NCBI GenBank assembly: GCA_023150195.1
Contig: JAKLLI010000063.1
Location: 1-8,577, forward strand
Length of the DNA: 8,577 nucleotides
Direction of reading: 5' to 3'
From: Azonexus sp.
Lineage (GTDB): Bacteria > Pseudomonadota > Gammaproteobacteria > Burkholderiales > Rhodocyclaceae
Shown: positions 1 through 8,577 of the stretch, in pieces
Layout of the letters: each line of letters opens with the position of its first letter
Position numbering within the stretch: position 1 is the first letter of the stretch
The notes under the pieces: generated by a model
Told to the model about the DNA's origin: nothing
Databases searched by the model: none
The model's input: only the letters and a program-made list of their open reading frames with translations
Translations under genes and position numbers: made by a program

Positions 1-3027
<3,027 letters not shown>

Positions 3028-3047
3028 GCTTGATCCGCGCCTGTTTG

Positions 3048-5171
3048 TCAGTCCACCTTGAAGCCGGCCACCGAACCCTTGAGTTCGGATGCCAGCGCGG
3101 AAAGTTCATCGACCGCCACCGCAGTGCGCTGCGTACCGGCCGTGGTTTGCTCGGTCACCCGCAAAATATCCTGCATCAGGCGCGCCACCTGAGTCGCCGA
3201 ATTGGCCTGATGCTGGGTCGAGCTGGAAATGTTCTGAATCAGGTCGGCCAGATTGCGCGACACGTCGCCAATCTCGGACAGCGCCTGACCAGCGGCGTCG
3301 GAGAGCTTCGCCCCTTCCACCACCCCCTGGGTCGATTGTTCCATGGCCGACACCGCATCCTGCGTATCGGTCTGAATGGTCTTCACAATCGCCGCGATCT
3401 GCTTGGTCGCCTCGCCGGAACGTTCAGCGAGGCGCTGCACTTCTTCCGCAACCACCGTGAAGCCGCGCCCGGCTTCACCGGCCGAAGCGGCCTGAATGGC
3501 AGCGTTCAAGGCCAGCACGTTGGTCTGTTCGGTAATGTCCGAAATCAGTTCCACGATTTCGCCAATCTCCTGCGAGCTTTCACCGAGGCGCTTGATCCGC
3601 TTCGAGGTTTCCTGAATCTGGTTACGAATTTCGTTCATGCCCTTGATCGAATCCTGCACCGCCAGCGTCCCCTTTTCCGCGGCGGTCAGCGATTGCCGGG
3701 CCACCTGGGCGGACTGTGTTGCGTTGCCCGACACCTCGTTCATCGAACGGGCCATTTCCAGCGCCGACTGGCCGACTTCCTGAATTTCGGTGGACTGGCG
3801 TTCGGCAGCGTCCAGCAATTCGGCGGAGGTCTGGCGCGCCATTTCGGTGGCCGCCGTCACGCGATTTGCCGCATCGTTGATGCGGCCGACCAGCACGCGC
3901 AGTTCTTCAATCGTGTAGTTGATCGAGTCGGCGATGGCGCCGGTAATGTTTTCGCTCACGGTCGCGGTCACGGTCAAATCGCCGTCCGCCAGATCGCCCA
4001 GTTCGTTCATCAAGCGCAGAATAGCGTCCTGATTTTCGCGGTTGGTCTGTTCCGAACTTTCCCGCTGACGATCGATTTCGCGCGAACGGCGGGCCGTGTC
4101 GTCCAGATACACCCGAGCCATCAGCACCAGTGCGCCCAGCGCCAGACCCACCAGCACCAGCAGCCCCAGAATGAACATCGCGCGACCGGCCATGCCGCCT
4201 TGATAACCCTGCGCCAGTTCATCGGTGGCCTTCAGCAGGTCTTCACTGTCGCGGAAGATGCGCGAACCCGCCTGCTTGGAAAGCACCAGCGGCTGCATAT
4301 TGGAGAGAATCCCGGAAACCGCCGCATCGTATTCCTTGAAGGCGGCGTCCAGGCTTTCCAGCTTGGCGCGGCTATCCGCGTCGTTCGCGCCCTTGCCCAA
4401 GCCCTGCAGCAGTTCGCGGAAATTGTTGGTGTCCTTGCCCAGCAGGAAGGCCACTTCCGGATTAATTTCGTCACCGACCAGCAGGGCGGCAGCGTTCTTG
4501 GCAATCCGCTGCGTCAGCATCACCAGCTTACTGGCGTTCTCGATTTCGCGGGCGGAAGCACCGGCCTGCAATTTCAGCGCGGTCACTTGCTCGGTCAACT
4601 CCAGCATTTCCGCATTTTTGTTATCGATGGTGGCGACGTTCTTGCCCAGCGCGGTCAGGCTCTTTTCCTGTCCCAGCACCACCTCGGCATCCTTGTCGGT
4701 CTGCGCCCAGCGCTCGCCCAGCGCATCCAGCGCCCCGCGCAAAGAAGCCGGCGAGCCCGGCACGTCGACGCTACCGATCTCGCCACCATTGTTCAGCCGC
4801 TCCAGCAGCATGGAAAAGGTTTCCCGGGATTCCTTCAACTGGGCAAAAGCCAGCGGGTTGCCCAGCAGCGCCAACGACGACGCTTTGGCCAGACGCTGCG
4901 ACAACATGCGCATTTCCCCGGCCGCCGACACATAGGCCGTGTTGTGTCCGGAACGCCGGTTGTCCATGAAAACCAGCACTGCGATCAGCGCCATGATCAC
5001 ACCGAAGATCATGCCCAGCGTCTTCATTTGCTGCGGCACGCTCTTGCCGGCCAGAAATGCGGGCGCGGCGGCGGTTGACCGCAAGGGGCCGCCCGGGTCC
5101 ATCACCGTCATCGGTTCAGCCGCTTTTTTGGCGCCGCCCAACAGACTCGACAATTTGAATCCACCTGCCAT
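3048..5171 (-). CDS. pilJ: PilJ, type IV pilus methyl-accepting chemotaxis receptor
   Basis: Inner-membrane receptor of the Pil-Chp system, 707 residues; Pseudomonas PilJ is slightly shorter. A cytoplasmic leader of about 48 residues precedes TM1 (about 51-69). The periplasmic part carries two PilJ-type motifs, MLSQRLAK (89-96) and MLTQRIAK (219-226), which mark the duplicated PilJ sensor module. TM2 is about 331-351. A HAMP-like segment follows, including LADGDLTV (394-401). The cytoplasmic signalling coiled coil has the conserved hairpin tip around 540-580 ([18 protein letters not shown], then [21 protein letters not shown]). The C-terminus ends in GFKVD, with no CheR/CheB-docking pentapeptide. 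The start has a very strong Shine-Dalgarno (AGGAGG, 4 bases from the ATG). It lies 37 bases after pilI and 20 bases before chpA. The protein would signal through PilI to ChpA. Confidence 0.97.
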   Translation of the reverse strand: MAGGFKLSSLLGGAKKAAEPMTVMDPGGPLRSTAAAPAFLAGKSVPQQMKTLGMIFGVIMALIAVLVFMDNRRSGHNTAYVSAAGEMRMLSQRLAKASSLALLGNPLAFAQLKESRETFSMLLERLNNGGEIGSVDVPGSPASLRGALDALGERWAQTDKDAEVVLGQEKSLTALGKNVATIDNKNAEMLELTEQVTALKLQAGASAREIENASKLVMLTQRIAKNAAALLVGDEINPEVAFLLGKDTNNFRELLQGLGKGANDADSRAKLESLDAAFKEYDAAVSGILSNMQPLVLSKQAGSRIFRDSEDLLKATDELAQGYQGGMAGRAMFILGLLVLVGLALGALVLMARVYLDDTARRSREIDRQRESSEQTNRENQDAILRLMNELGDLADGDLTVTATVSENITGAIADSINYTIEELRVLVGRINDAANRVTAATEMARQTSAELLDAAERQSTEIQEVGQSALEMARSMNEVSGNATQSAQVARQSLTAAEKGTLAVQDSIKGMNEIRNQIQETSKRIKRLGESSQEIGEIVELISDITEQTNVLALNAAIQAASAGEAGRGFTVVAEEVQRLAERSGEATKQIAAIVKTIQTDTQDAVSAMEQSTQGVVEGAKLSDAAGQALSEIGDVSRNLADLIQNISSSTQHQANSATQVARLMQDILRVTEQTTAGTQRTAVAVDELSALASELKGSVAGFKVD

Positions 5172-5172
5172 G

Positions 5173-5183
5173 TTTCCTCCTCC
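5173..5183 (-). promoter_or_regulatory. Strong ribosome binding site of pilJ
   Basis: On the coding strand this reads GGAGGAGGAAA, ending one base before the ATG. It is the strongest Shine-Dalgarno match in the minus-strand array and fixes the long-leader start of PilJ over the internal Met codons at residues 21 and 49. The receptor may therefore be made at a higher level than its neighbours, which is an inference. Confidence 0.8.
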
Positions 5184-5208
5184 ACCCGGGTCAGCACACG
5201 CTGCCGGA

Positions 5209-5721
5209 TCAAATCCCGATATTCATGAAATCACGATCTGCCAACAGGGCGCCCACATCCAGCTTGCGCCACAGCTTGCCCTGTTGATCCGAAAAACGCT
5301 GACGCCCCCAAAGCGGCATCGCGGCATCCGCCGCCTGTTCGACAAAGTCATCCGGTCGCTTCAAACCCAGCATGCGCGATACCAGCAAGGTGGCATTCGA
5401 GCCATAGCGGGTACCGATCAACAGCAGCCGGGCACTGGCGTTTCTCGGCGCCGACTGCCCACCCAGAAACGCCGAAAAATCCGTCACCGCCTGCAAGCTG
5501 CCGCGCACATTGGCAATCCCCGCAAACCAGGGGCGGGTCAACGGCACATCGGCGAGCGGCGGCGCCTGCACGATTTCGCCCCCATCCGAGAGCTCGACCA
5601 GCCAGGCCTCGCCATTGGCTTCGATCCCCAGCCAGGACGACGCGCTCCCGCCATGTGCCGCCTCACTCAGGCGACCGGCGAGATAAGACTGAAAATCGCG
5701 AAGACTGCTTTTACGCGCCAT
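5209..5721 (-). CDS. pilI: PilI, CheW-like adaptor protein of the pilus chemotaxis system
   Basis: CheW-type scaffold of 170 residues that should couple PilJ to the kinase ChpA at the cytoplasmic receptor tips. A short helical N-terminus (about 1-28) leads into a CheW-like beta-barrel (about 30-165). The segment with [12 protein letters not shown] (63-74) matches the CheW core consensus (W-F-x-G-x-A-N-x-R-G), and LLLIGTRYG and LLVSRMLGL correspond to later strands. The ATG at 5721 follows the pilH stop by 2 bases (TGACCATG). A longer in-frame reading to 5844 would lie inside pilH and is not used. No clear Shine-Dalgarno precedes the ATG, so translation probably depends on ribosomes finishing pilH. 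The protein is diverged from classical CheW, as PilI proteins usually are; its position between pilH and pilJ supports the name. Confidence 0.94.
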   Translation of the reverse strand: MARKSSLRDFQSYLAGRLSEAAHGGSASSWLGIEANGEAWLVELSDGGEIVQAPPLADVPLTRPWFAGIANVRGSLQAVTDFSAFLGGQSAPRNASARLLLIGTRYGSNATLLVSRMLGLKRPDDFVEQAADAAMPLWGRQRFSDQQGKLWRKLDVGALLADRDFMNIGI

Positions 5722-5723
5722 GG

Positions 5724-6089
5724 TCAGGGCAAGGCAGCAATGCGCTGCAGCAATTCCTCGGGGTTGAGGGGCTTGACCAGATAATCCACCGCGCCCTGAC
5801 GCAAGCCCCAGATCTTGTCCGTTTCCTGCCCCTTGGAGGTGCACACGATCACCGGGATGCCCTTGGTCGCTTCATCGCGGGTCAAGGTGCGGGTGGCCTG
5901 ATAGCCATTCAGGCCAGGCATCACCACATCCATCAGGATGAGATCGGGCTTGGTGGCTTTGGCCTTGGCCACACCCTCTTCGCCATTCTCGGCGGTGGTC
6001 ACCTGATAACCGGCCTTGGTCAGCACGTCGACCGCAAAAAAGCGCTCGGTCGGCGAATCGTCAACGACGAGGACGTTCTTGATGGGCAT
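5724..6089 (-). CDS. pilH: PilH, single-domain response regulator of twitching motility
   Basis: CheY-like receiver of 121 residues with no output domain. The phosphorylation pocket is complete: acidic pair Asp10/Asp11, phospho-acceptor Asp54 in LILMDVVMPG, switch Thr84 and Lys106 in LVKPLNPEE. In Pseudomonas, PilH opposes or buffers PilG in the chemotaxis-like control of pilus retraction and cAMP; a similar role is inferred here. The ATG at 6089 has a good Shine-Dalgarno (GGAG, 5 bases upstream) in the 14-base gap after pilG. The gene ends 2 bases before pilI. PilH is distinguished from PilG by gene order and by the absence of the DGFDALAKI and YQTCALIKKNS signatures. Confidence 0.96.
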   Translation of the reverse strand: MPIKNVLVVDDSPTERFFAVDVLTKAGYQVTTAENGEEGVAKAKATKPDLILMDVVMPGLNGYQATRTLTRDEATKGIPVIVCTSKGQETDKIWGLRQGAVDYLVKPLNPEELLQRIAALP

Positions 6090-6103
6090 GAAAACTCCGG
6101 AAA

Positions 6104-6514
6104 TTATTTGGCGGCTGCCACATCGGCGGGCAACGCAAAGGCGGCCACCGTCTGCAACAGACTGTCTTTGGTAAACGGTTTGGTCAGATACAGATCCGAC
6201 CCCACCATGCGCCCGCGCGCCCGGTCAAACAGCCCGTCCTTGGACGACAGCATGACCACCGGCGTGGTCTTGAAACGGGAATTTTTCTTGATCAGCGCAC
6301 AGGTTTGATAACCATCGAGACGCGGCATCATGATGTCGCAAAAAATGACGGCCGGCTGATGATCGGCAATCTTGGCCAAGGCGTCGAAGCCATCTTCGGC
6401 AAGGATCACCTGGCATCCGGCTTGTACCAGAAAAATCTCGGCACTCCGGCGGATCGTGTTGCTGTCGTCGATGACCATTACCCGGGTACCGCGCAGCCTC
6501 GATATGTCAGTCAA
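6104..6514 (-). CDS. pilG: PilG, single-domain response regulator of twitching motility (TTG start preferred)
   Basis: CheY-like receiver of 136 residues from the TTG at 6514, close to the roughly 135-residue Pseudomonas PilG. Pocket residues in this numbering are Asp16/Asp17 in VMVIDDSNTIRR, phospho-acceptor Asp60 in FCDIMMPRLDGYQT, Ser90 in MLSSKDGLFD and Lys112 in LTKPFTK. The signatures DGFDALAKIAD and YQTCALIKKNS closely match PilG. PilG is the phosphate acceptor from ChpA that promotes pilus extension and adenylate cyclase activity in Pseudomonas. The frame stays open to an ATG pair at 6565 (153 residues). That ATG has no Shine-Dalgarno and overlaps a likely -10 element, whereas the TTG has AGAGGA 7 bases upstream. 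It is the first gene of the minus-strand operon, with pilH 14 bases downstream. Confidence 0.95.
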   Translation of the reverse strand: MTDISRLRGTRVMVIDDSNTIRRSAEIFLVQAGCQVILAEDGFDALAKIADHQPAVIFCDIMMPRLDGYQTCALIKKNSRFKTTPVVMLSSKDGLFDRARGRMVGSDLYLTKPFTKDSLLQTVAAFALPADVAAAK

Positions 6515-6521
6515 TTCCGTA

Positions 6522-6527
6522 TCCTCT
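6522..6527 (-). promoter_or_regulatory. Ribosome binding site supporting the TTG start of pilG
   Basis: The coding strand reads AGAGGA, 7 bases upstream of TTG at 6514. This is a normal Shine-Dalgarno distance, and it decides the start against the upstream ATG at 6565, which has none. Confidence 0.55.
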
Positions 6528-6563
6528 GGGTCGCTGTGGGCGCTTCGCTTGTCTCGCCGCATC

Positions 6564-6591
6564 ATACTACGGAAGTCAGGGGTGACGACAA
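6564..6591 (-). promoter_or_regulatory. Predicted sigma70-type promoter of the pilG-pilH-pilI-pilJ-chpA operon
   Basis: On the minus strand, TTGTCG (6591-6586) lies 16 bases upstream of TAGTAT (6569-6564), a fair -35/-10 pair. The overlapping hexamer TATGAT (6566-6561), 19 bases from the same -35, is an alternative -10. Transcription would begin at about 6557-6554 and leave a leader of about 40 bases before the TTG start. Seen by eye only, without a scoring model. Confidence 0.5.
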
Positions 6592-6648
6592 GGCCGGAAA
6601 TCGAGGCAAGCGCCTTGATCCGGCGACGGGCGGCGCCACGGATTCGGA

Positions 6649-6654
6649 TAAAAT
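6649..6654 (+). promoter_or_regulatory. Possible -10 element for the thiD-thiE-hemL operon
   Basis: TAAAAT lies 48 bases upstream of the thiD ATG in otherwise GC-rich sequence and matches the sigma70 -10 consensus in five of six positions. No good -35 is seen 16-18 bases upstream. A TTGATC at 6615-6620 is too far away (28-base gap). Low confidence. Confidence 0.3.
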
Positions 6655-6702
6655 CGCGCTCCAGTCATTTCACTCTGCACCCGATTGCCGGGATGCCCGA
6701 CC

Positions 6703-7560
6703 ATGCCCCTTGCCCCGCCGCCACGCACTGCCCCGCCTCAGGTCCTGATTTTTGCCGCCAGCGATCCGACCAGTGGCGCCGGCATCCAGGCCGACATCCT
6801 GACGCTGGCCAGTCTGGGTTGCCATCCGCTCACCGCAATCACCGCCCTCACCGTGCAGGACACCAGCGGTGTACTGCAACTGCAACCGGTCGCCGCAGAA
6901 TTCCTGGAGCAGCAGGCGCGCACCATCCTTGAAGACATGCCCGTCGCAGCGTTCAAGATCGGCGTCCTGGGCAGCGTCGCAAATGTGTTGGCGGTGGCCG
7001 AAATCGTCTCCGACTACCCGGAGATTCCGCTCATCCTTGATCCGGTACTGGCCTCCGGACGCGGCGATAGTTTGTCCGGGGAAGACATCATCGCGGCCAT
7101 GCGCGAAATGCTGTTGCCACAAACCACCATCGTCACCCCCAATGCCCCGGAAGCGCGGCGACTGGTGGAAAGCGATGAAGATGACGGCGAACCGACCATC
7201 GATATCTGCGCCGAGCGCCTGATCGAACTCGGTGCGCAATATGTCCTGATCACCGGCACCCATGAAAGCACGCCTGAAGTCATCAACACCCTCTATGGTG
7301 CGCAAGGGGTGATGCGCCGGGACCGTTGGGAGCGCCTGCCCGGTAGCTATCATGGCTCGGGCTGCACGCTGGCCTCGGCCATTGCCGGGTGTATTGCCGG
7401 CGGTGCCAGCGTCGAAGAAGCCGTTCGCGATGCGCAGGACTACACCTGGCAGACGCTGAACAACGGCTTTCGGGGCGGCATGGGGCAATTCATCCCGGAC
7501 CGGCTGTTCTGGGCCCGCGAAGACAACGCAGAAAACGAGGAAACAGATGGCGAACGCTGA
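6703..7560 (+). CDS. thiD: ThiD, hydroxymethylpyrimidine/phosphomethylpyrimidine kinase
   Basis: Cytoplasmic kinase of thiamine synthesis, which phosphorylates HMP and then HMP-phosphate to HMP-pyrophosphate. The 285 residues show the ribokinase-like ThiD pattern. A substrate and glycine-rich region, [16 protein letters not shown] (17-32), is followed by TALTVQDT (47-54), FKIGVLG (84-90), [10 protein letters not shown] (112-121), TPNAPEA (145-151) and VLITGTHE (181-188). The C-terminal anion-hole motif GSGC (218-221) carries the probable catalytic Cys221. The N-terminus has a short Pro-rich leader (about residues 2-12) and the C-terminus an acidic tail. The ATG at 6703 is preferred; an in-frame TTG at 6685 would add six residues. 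A weak GGGA lies about 8 bases before the ATG. The last 14 bases overlap thiE, which suggests translational coupling. Confidence 0.95.
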   Translation: MPLAPPPRTAPPQVLIFAASDPTSGAGIQADILTLASLGCHPLTAITALTVQDTSGVLQLQPVAAEFLEQQARTILEDMPVAAFKIGVLGSVANVLAVAEIVSDYPEIPLILDPVLASGRGDSLSGEDIIAAMREMLLPQTTIVTPNAPEARRLVESDEDDGEPTIDICAERLIELGAQYVLITGTHESTPEVINTLYGAQGVMRRDRWERLPGSYHGSGCTLASAIAGCIAGGASVEEAVRDAQDYTWQTLNNGFRGGMGQFIPDRLFWAREDNAENEETDGER

Positions 7561-8170
7561 GTTGCGCGGTCTTTACGCCATCACCCCGGAGCGGACTGAC
7601 GGCGCCCGCCTGCTGGCCGAGGTCGAAGCCGCCTTGCAAGGCGGCTGTCGCATTCTCCAATTCCGCGACAAGCAGCACACCATGCCCGAATGCGTGGCCC
7701 GCGCCCGCGCCCTGCGCACCCTCACCCGCCGTTACGATGCCTGCCTGCTGATCAACGACGACATCGCGTTGTGCACGCTGGTGGATGCCGATGGCGTGCA
7801 CCTCGGTGCCGACGACGGCAACCTGAAGCTGGCCCGCGCCATTCTCGGCCCGCAGCGGCTGCTTGGGGCTTCCTGCTATGCCGACCTCGCCACGGCGCGG
7901 ATTGCCGATGTTGCGGGAGCCAACTACGTCGCCTTTGGTGCCATGTACCCTTCAACCACCAAGCCCAACGCGGTGCGCGCCTCGGTCGACCTGGTTTTTC
8001 AGGCAAAAACCACGTTGACCGCAAAGATTTGCGCCATCGGGGGCATTACCGTGGACAACGCAGCCCCGGTCATTGCCGCCGGCGCCGACCTGCTCGCGGT
8101 CATTACCGATCTTTTCGACGCGCCGGACATCGCCGCCCGCGCCACCCAATACCAGCGACTTTTCGCCTAA
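7547..8170 (+). CDS. thiE: ThiE, thiamine-phosphate synthase
   Basis: Joins HMP-pyrophosphate (the ThiD product) to thiazole phosphate to give thiamine monophosphate. The 207-residue length is normal for a TIM-barrel ThiE. Visible motifs are LYAITPE (9-15), QFRDK (38-42, the pyrophosphate-binding R-x-K strand), [10 protein letters not shown] (67-76), GVHLGADD (83-90), LLGASCY (105-111), [16 protein letters not shown] (127-142, with the conserved Thr-Thr-Lys) and AIGGI (163-167). The usual Gly-Pro of the YxxFGP motif is Gly-Ala here, a mild change. [12 protein letters not shown] (179-190) is the last phosphate-binding strand. The ATG at 7547 lies inside the end of thiD, with a good Shine-Dalgarno (GAGGAA) 4 bases upstream. 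hemL follows after 26 bases. Confidence 0.96.
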   Translation: MANAELRGLYAITPERTDGARLLAEVEAALQGGCRILQFRDKQHTMPECVARARALRTLTRRYDACLLINDDIALCTLVDADGVHLGADDGNLKLARAILGPQRLLGASCYADLATARIADVAGANYVAFGAMYPSTTKPNAVRASVDLVFQAKTTLTAKICAIGGITVDNAAPVIAAGADLLAVITDLFDAPDIAARATQYQRLFA

Positions 8171-8196
8171 CACCGATTTTTCTGGAGAAGCAGACC

Positions 8197-8577
8197 ATGA
8201 CCTCACGCAACCAGACCCTGTTCGAACGCGCCCAGCGCCACATTCCCGGCGGCGTCAATTCGCCGGTTCGCGCCTTCCGCTCGGTGGGCGGCACCCCGCG
8301 TTTCTTCCAGAAAGCGGCGGGATCGCAAGTCCAGGACGCCGATGGCAAGTGGTATACCGACTACGTGGGCAGCTGGGGGCCGATGATTCTGGGCCACGCC
8401 CATCCCGACGTGATTGCCGCGGTACAGGCCGCCGTGGTGGATGGTCTCTCCTTCGGCGCGCCGACCGAGCGCGAAGTGGAAATCGCCGACCTGCTGTGCG
8501 AGATGGTGCCCTCGATGGACATGGTGCGCCTCGTTTCCTCCGGCACCGAAGCCACCATGAGCGCCATCCGGCTGGCC
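8197..8577 (+). CDS. hemL: HemL, glutamate-1-semialdehyde 2,1-aminomutase (N-terminal part, runs off the right edge)
   Basis: PLP enzyme of the C5 pathway, which turns glutamate-1-semialdehyde into 5-aminolevulinate for haem and other tetrapyrroles. The 127 visible residues match the N-terminal third of the family (about 425-430 residues in full). The segment [13 protein letters not shown] (15-27) is the HemL N-terminal signature. [16 protein letters not shown] (55-70) precedes the PLP-phosphate loop [14 protein letters not shown] (114-127). The catalytic lysine lies beyond the window. The ATG at 8197 has GGAG 9 bases upstream. The gene lies 26 bases after thiE with no terminator between them. 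A thiD-thiE-hemL order is also known in pseudomonads, which supports a shared transcript. Confidence 0.96.
   Translation, partial: MTSRNQTLFERAQRHIPGGVNSPVRAFRSVGGTPRFFQKAAGSQVQDADGKWYTDYVGSWGPMILGHAHPDVIAAVQAAVVDGLSFGAPTEREVEIADLLCEMVPSMDMVRLVSSGTEATMSAIRLA

Larger units (their letters stand above)
6515..6702. other. Divergent intergenic region between pilG and thiD
   Basis: This 188-base spacer separates the minus-strand pil cluster from the plus-strand thiD cluster. It contains the proposed pilG promoter and ribosome site, plus a -10-like element for thiD. There is no ORF with coding character, no rho-independent terminator, and no conserved TPP riboswitch signature. From memory, some other betaproteobacteria carry a small rubredoxin gene in this position; no Cys-x-x-Cys reading frame is seen here. 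Confidence 0.7.

Noticed and set aside
4939..5784. A 281-codon plus-strand open frame spanning the pilJ start, pilI and the end of pilH
   Set aside because: It crosses three real genes on the opposite strand and contains no recognisable motif.
5722..5844. N-terminal extension of pilI to an ATG at 5844
   Set aside because: The extra 41 codons lie wholly inside the conserved end of pilH and have no CheW-like character. The ATG at 5721 gives a normal PilI length.
6600..6702. Possible TPP riboswitch or terminator upstream of thiD
   Set aside because: No CTGAGA core or other THI-element sequence is visible. There is no GC-stem plus T-run, and the leader after the -10-like element is too short.
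6670..7488. A 272-codon minus-strand open frame opposite thiD
   Set aside because: thiD on the plus strand has the complete kinase motif set, and this frame has none. It is an antisense shadow.

Overview
The window looks like chromosomal DNA from a GC-rich betaproteobacterium, or a close relative. The protein sequences and gene order resemble the twitching-motility chemotaxis (Pil-Chp) cluster of type IV-piliated proteobacteria, next to a thiamine/tetrapyrrole cluster. The exact genus cannot be read from the sequence. Nothing looks transferred: there is no insertion sequence, integrase, phage gene, CRISPR array, tRNA or rRNA.

Left part, minus strand (6514 down to 1): a compact array read right to left, pilG - pilH - pilI - pilJ - chpA/pilL. 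PilJ is the membrane receptor, PilI the CheW-type adaptor, ChpA the multi-phosphotransfer kinase, and PilG and PilH are single-domain response regulators. Together they would pass surface or chemical signals to the type IV pilus extension and retraction motors and, by analogy with Pseudomonas, to cAMP control. Gaps between genes are 2 to 37 bases, so they are probably one transcript. ChpA runs off the left edge after 1009 codons, before the kinase core. Its last visible part is a pure hexamer repeat (GGTCTC on the plus strand) coding for Glu-Thr repeats.

Middle (6515-6702): a 188-base divergent intergenic region. It holds a fairly convincing sigma70-type promoter for pilG, which overlaps the in-frame upstream ATG and so favours a TTG start for PilG. 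It also holds a weaker -10-like element for thiD. No TPP riboswitch is seen.

Right part, plus strand (6703 to 8577): thiD - thiE - hemL. ThiD phosphorylates the thiamine pyrimidine precursor, ThiE joins it to the thiazole phosphate, and HemL (cut by the right edge) makes 5-aminolevulinate for haem. thiD and thiE overlap by 14 bases and hemL follows after 26 bases, so these too look like an operon.

I found no undescribed system. The points most worth a second look are the Glu-Thr microsatellite in ChpA, a serine-substituted phosphotransfer-like motif in ChpA, and the pilG start and promoter arrangement.
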